63,718 nucleotides of DNA from assembly GCA_947498785.1 (NCBI GenBank), contig CANMLS010000035.1, forward strand, positions 1 to 63,718, written 5' to 3'. A model generated the notes under the pieces. That model was not told where the DNA came from and ran no database searches. It was given only the letters and a program-made list of their open reading frames with translations. Position numbers and translations under genes: made by a program. This stretch comes from an uncultured Aquimarina sp. GTDB taxonomy: Bacteria; Bacteroidota; Bacteroidia; Flavobacteriales; Flavobacteriaceae. Positions 62,877-63,718 of this stretch are shown here, piece by piece. Numbering within the stretch: the first letter of the stretch is position 1; each line of letters begins with the position of its first letter.

Positions 62877-63718
62877 TCATTTACTTCGCAATAACCGAGA
62901 TAAATCATTCATTTTTTTATATGGATTGCTTTTACCTTTGATATACTCCCAGATCAGAAATGCATTTTTACCTTCTGACGGTTTAGGAAAATCTGTTTGG
63001 TTGATACAGTAACTAAGAAAATCTTCAATATGAGTCTGTGGTATTCCTAGTTCCGTATAAAAGGCAGCCTTTGAGAACATATTGGTTATTTGTTTTTCCA
63101 TTATGATATGTTCATCGAGAAGTATCCTGTTTTTAAGTCCTATTGTTTTTCCAGAAATTTGATTCATGATTTTATGAGTATTTACAGAGATTCCGACTCC
63201 AAAAGGACTACCGTAAAGCTTAACGAACTTTCCATCATCTGCTTCAAAAAGCAATCGTTCGTTTTTGGTTTTTACCTTAACTTTTGCTTGTGGTAATCCT
63301 AAAGAAGAAGAGGTGATAACAGGTTTGTTATCGAGCCGTTTAGCATCAAGATGTATGTTGCCTGTTAAATTATGTTGCTTTATTATAACTTCATTCAGAT
63401 TGATAACTTTTTCTTGTAAATCAATAAAAACGATTTTTTGATGTAGCATACCACTTGTTACGATAACTTTTTTTGTTAAGTAATGTATTGCAGAAAATTG
63501 AAGAGTATCTTTTACTTTTACGTCAAGGCTAAAAAGCCCTTTGCTATTGGTAATTGTGGTTTTTTTGGTGTTTAGGTTAATGATCAAAACATTAGAGATG
63601 TCATGATTAAGACTTTGAATCTTACCCGACAACTTTTTAACAACCTGAGTTCGATTATTAAAACAAACAAATTTGGTTAGTATTTTGGGTTTGGAATTTG
63701 ATTTGTGGTTTTTTAGGT
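62877..63718 (-). CDS. Carboxypeptidase-like regulatory-domain protein, paralogue 4 (5' end beyond window)
   Basis: The frame is open from the right edge (63718) to the stop at 62877. The first possible TTG is at 63632, but coding-like sequence continues upstream (NNRTQVVKKLSGKIQSLNHD), so I treat it as 5'-partial. The regulatory-like domain reads NVLIINLNTKKTTITNSKGL then DTLQFSAIHYL. The hinge LTGNIHLDAKRL matches the motif of the three paralogues at 16.3-18.9 kb, and the helical end AAFYTELGIPQTHIEDFLSY matches too. Probably exported; function unknown. Confidence 0.7.
   Translation of the reverse strand, partial: LKNHKSNSKPKILTKFVCFNNRTQVVKKLSGKIQSLNHDISNVLIINLNTKKTTITNSKGLFSLDVKVKDTLQFSAIHYLTKKVIVTSGMLHQKIVFIDLQEKVINLNEVIIKQHNLTGNIHLDAKRLDNKPVITSSSLGLPQAKVKVKTKNERLLFEADDGKFVKLYGSPFGVGISVNTHKIMNQISGKTIGLKNRILLDEHIIMEKQITNMFSKAAFYTELGIPQTHIEDFLSYCINQTDFPKPSEGKNAFLIWEYIKGKSNPYKKMNDLSRLLRSK

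Noticed and set aside
62800..63296. Plus-strand open frames at the right edge
   Set aside because: Antisense to the paralogue-4 gene, which shares motifs with three other genes.
1..63718. CRISPR array
   Set aside because: The repetitive zones are coding repeats or contiguous tandem units; no regularly spaced repeats with unique spacers and no cas genes.

Overview
The window looks like a chromosomal segment of a marine Flavobacteriaceae bacterium (Bacteroidota). The genus is uncertain, and an Aquimarina-like organism is only a guess. The signs are a low G+C content, promoter -7 boxes of the Bacteroidota form TAnnTTTG, few Shine-Dalgarno sequences, and lineage-typical families (DUF6702 beside an M1 peptidase, carboxypeptidase-like regulatory-domain proteins, a collagen-like secreted protein).

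Layout. 1-4668 (-): a giant collagen-like secreted protein that runs off the left edge, followed by a tRNA-Gly(UCC). 5.1-14.6 kb: a glycan-assembly cluster with a flippase-like membrane protein, two GT2 polyprenyl-phosphate glycosyltransferases, two large multi-pass proteins ending in TPRs, a hexapeptide acyltransferase and a WecE-type sugar aminotransferase. These could build and transfer an N-acylated amino-deoxy-sugar glycan. 14.6-27.9 kb: core-type genes, including glutaminase, dipeptidase E, three tandem paralogous secreted proteins, DUF6702 plus M1 peptidase, TatA, a subtilisin-like lipoprotein, an O-methyltransferase and kynureninase. 28.0-30.9 kb: an AraC-type regulator with three promoters to its left that share one operator-like element at an identical spacing. 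This is the clearest new regulatory unit in the window.

31-37 kb is gene-poor. It holds a 205-bp interspersed repeat, three related hairpins, two tandem hairpins with a conserved loop, a 42-bp minisatellite and gene debris. 37.2-58.1 kb is an accessory island of mostly single, functionally unrelated genes separated by long spacers. Genes include an aldo/keto reductase, FkbM methyltransferase, DUF1624 protein, methyltransferase, ACC-deaminase/D-cysteine desulfhydrase-like enzyme, PNPOx-like protein, VOC lipoprotein, GtrA, ABC ATPase, racemase, HD protein, serine hydrolase and esterase. Several unrelated genes carry near-identical upstream modules, some spacers hold palindromes, and decayed IS982 and IS200 elements, a sigma-factor stub and a HAD stub are scattered through it. 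58-63.7 kb: AraC regulators, a PAP2 deletion pseudogene beside an isoprenylcysteine-methyltransferase-like protein, a DoxX-like protein and a fourth distant paralogue of the 16-19 kb secreted family.

Family names rest on motifs read by eye. No database search was possible.
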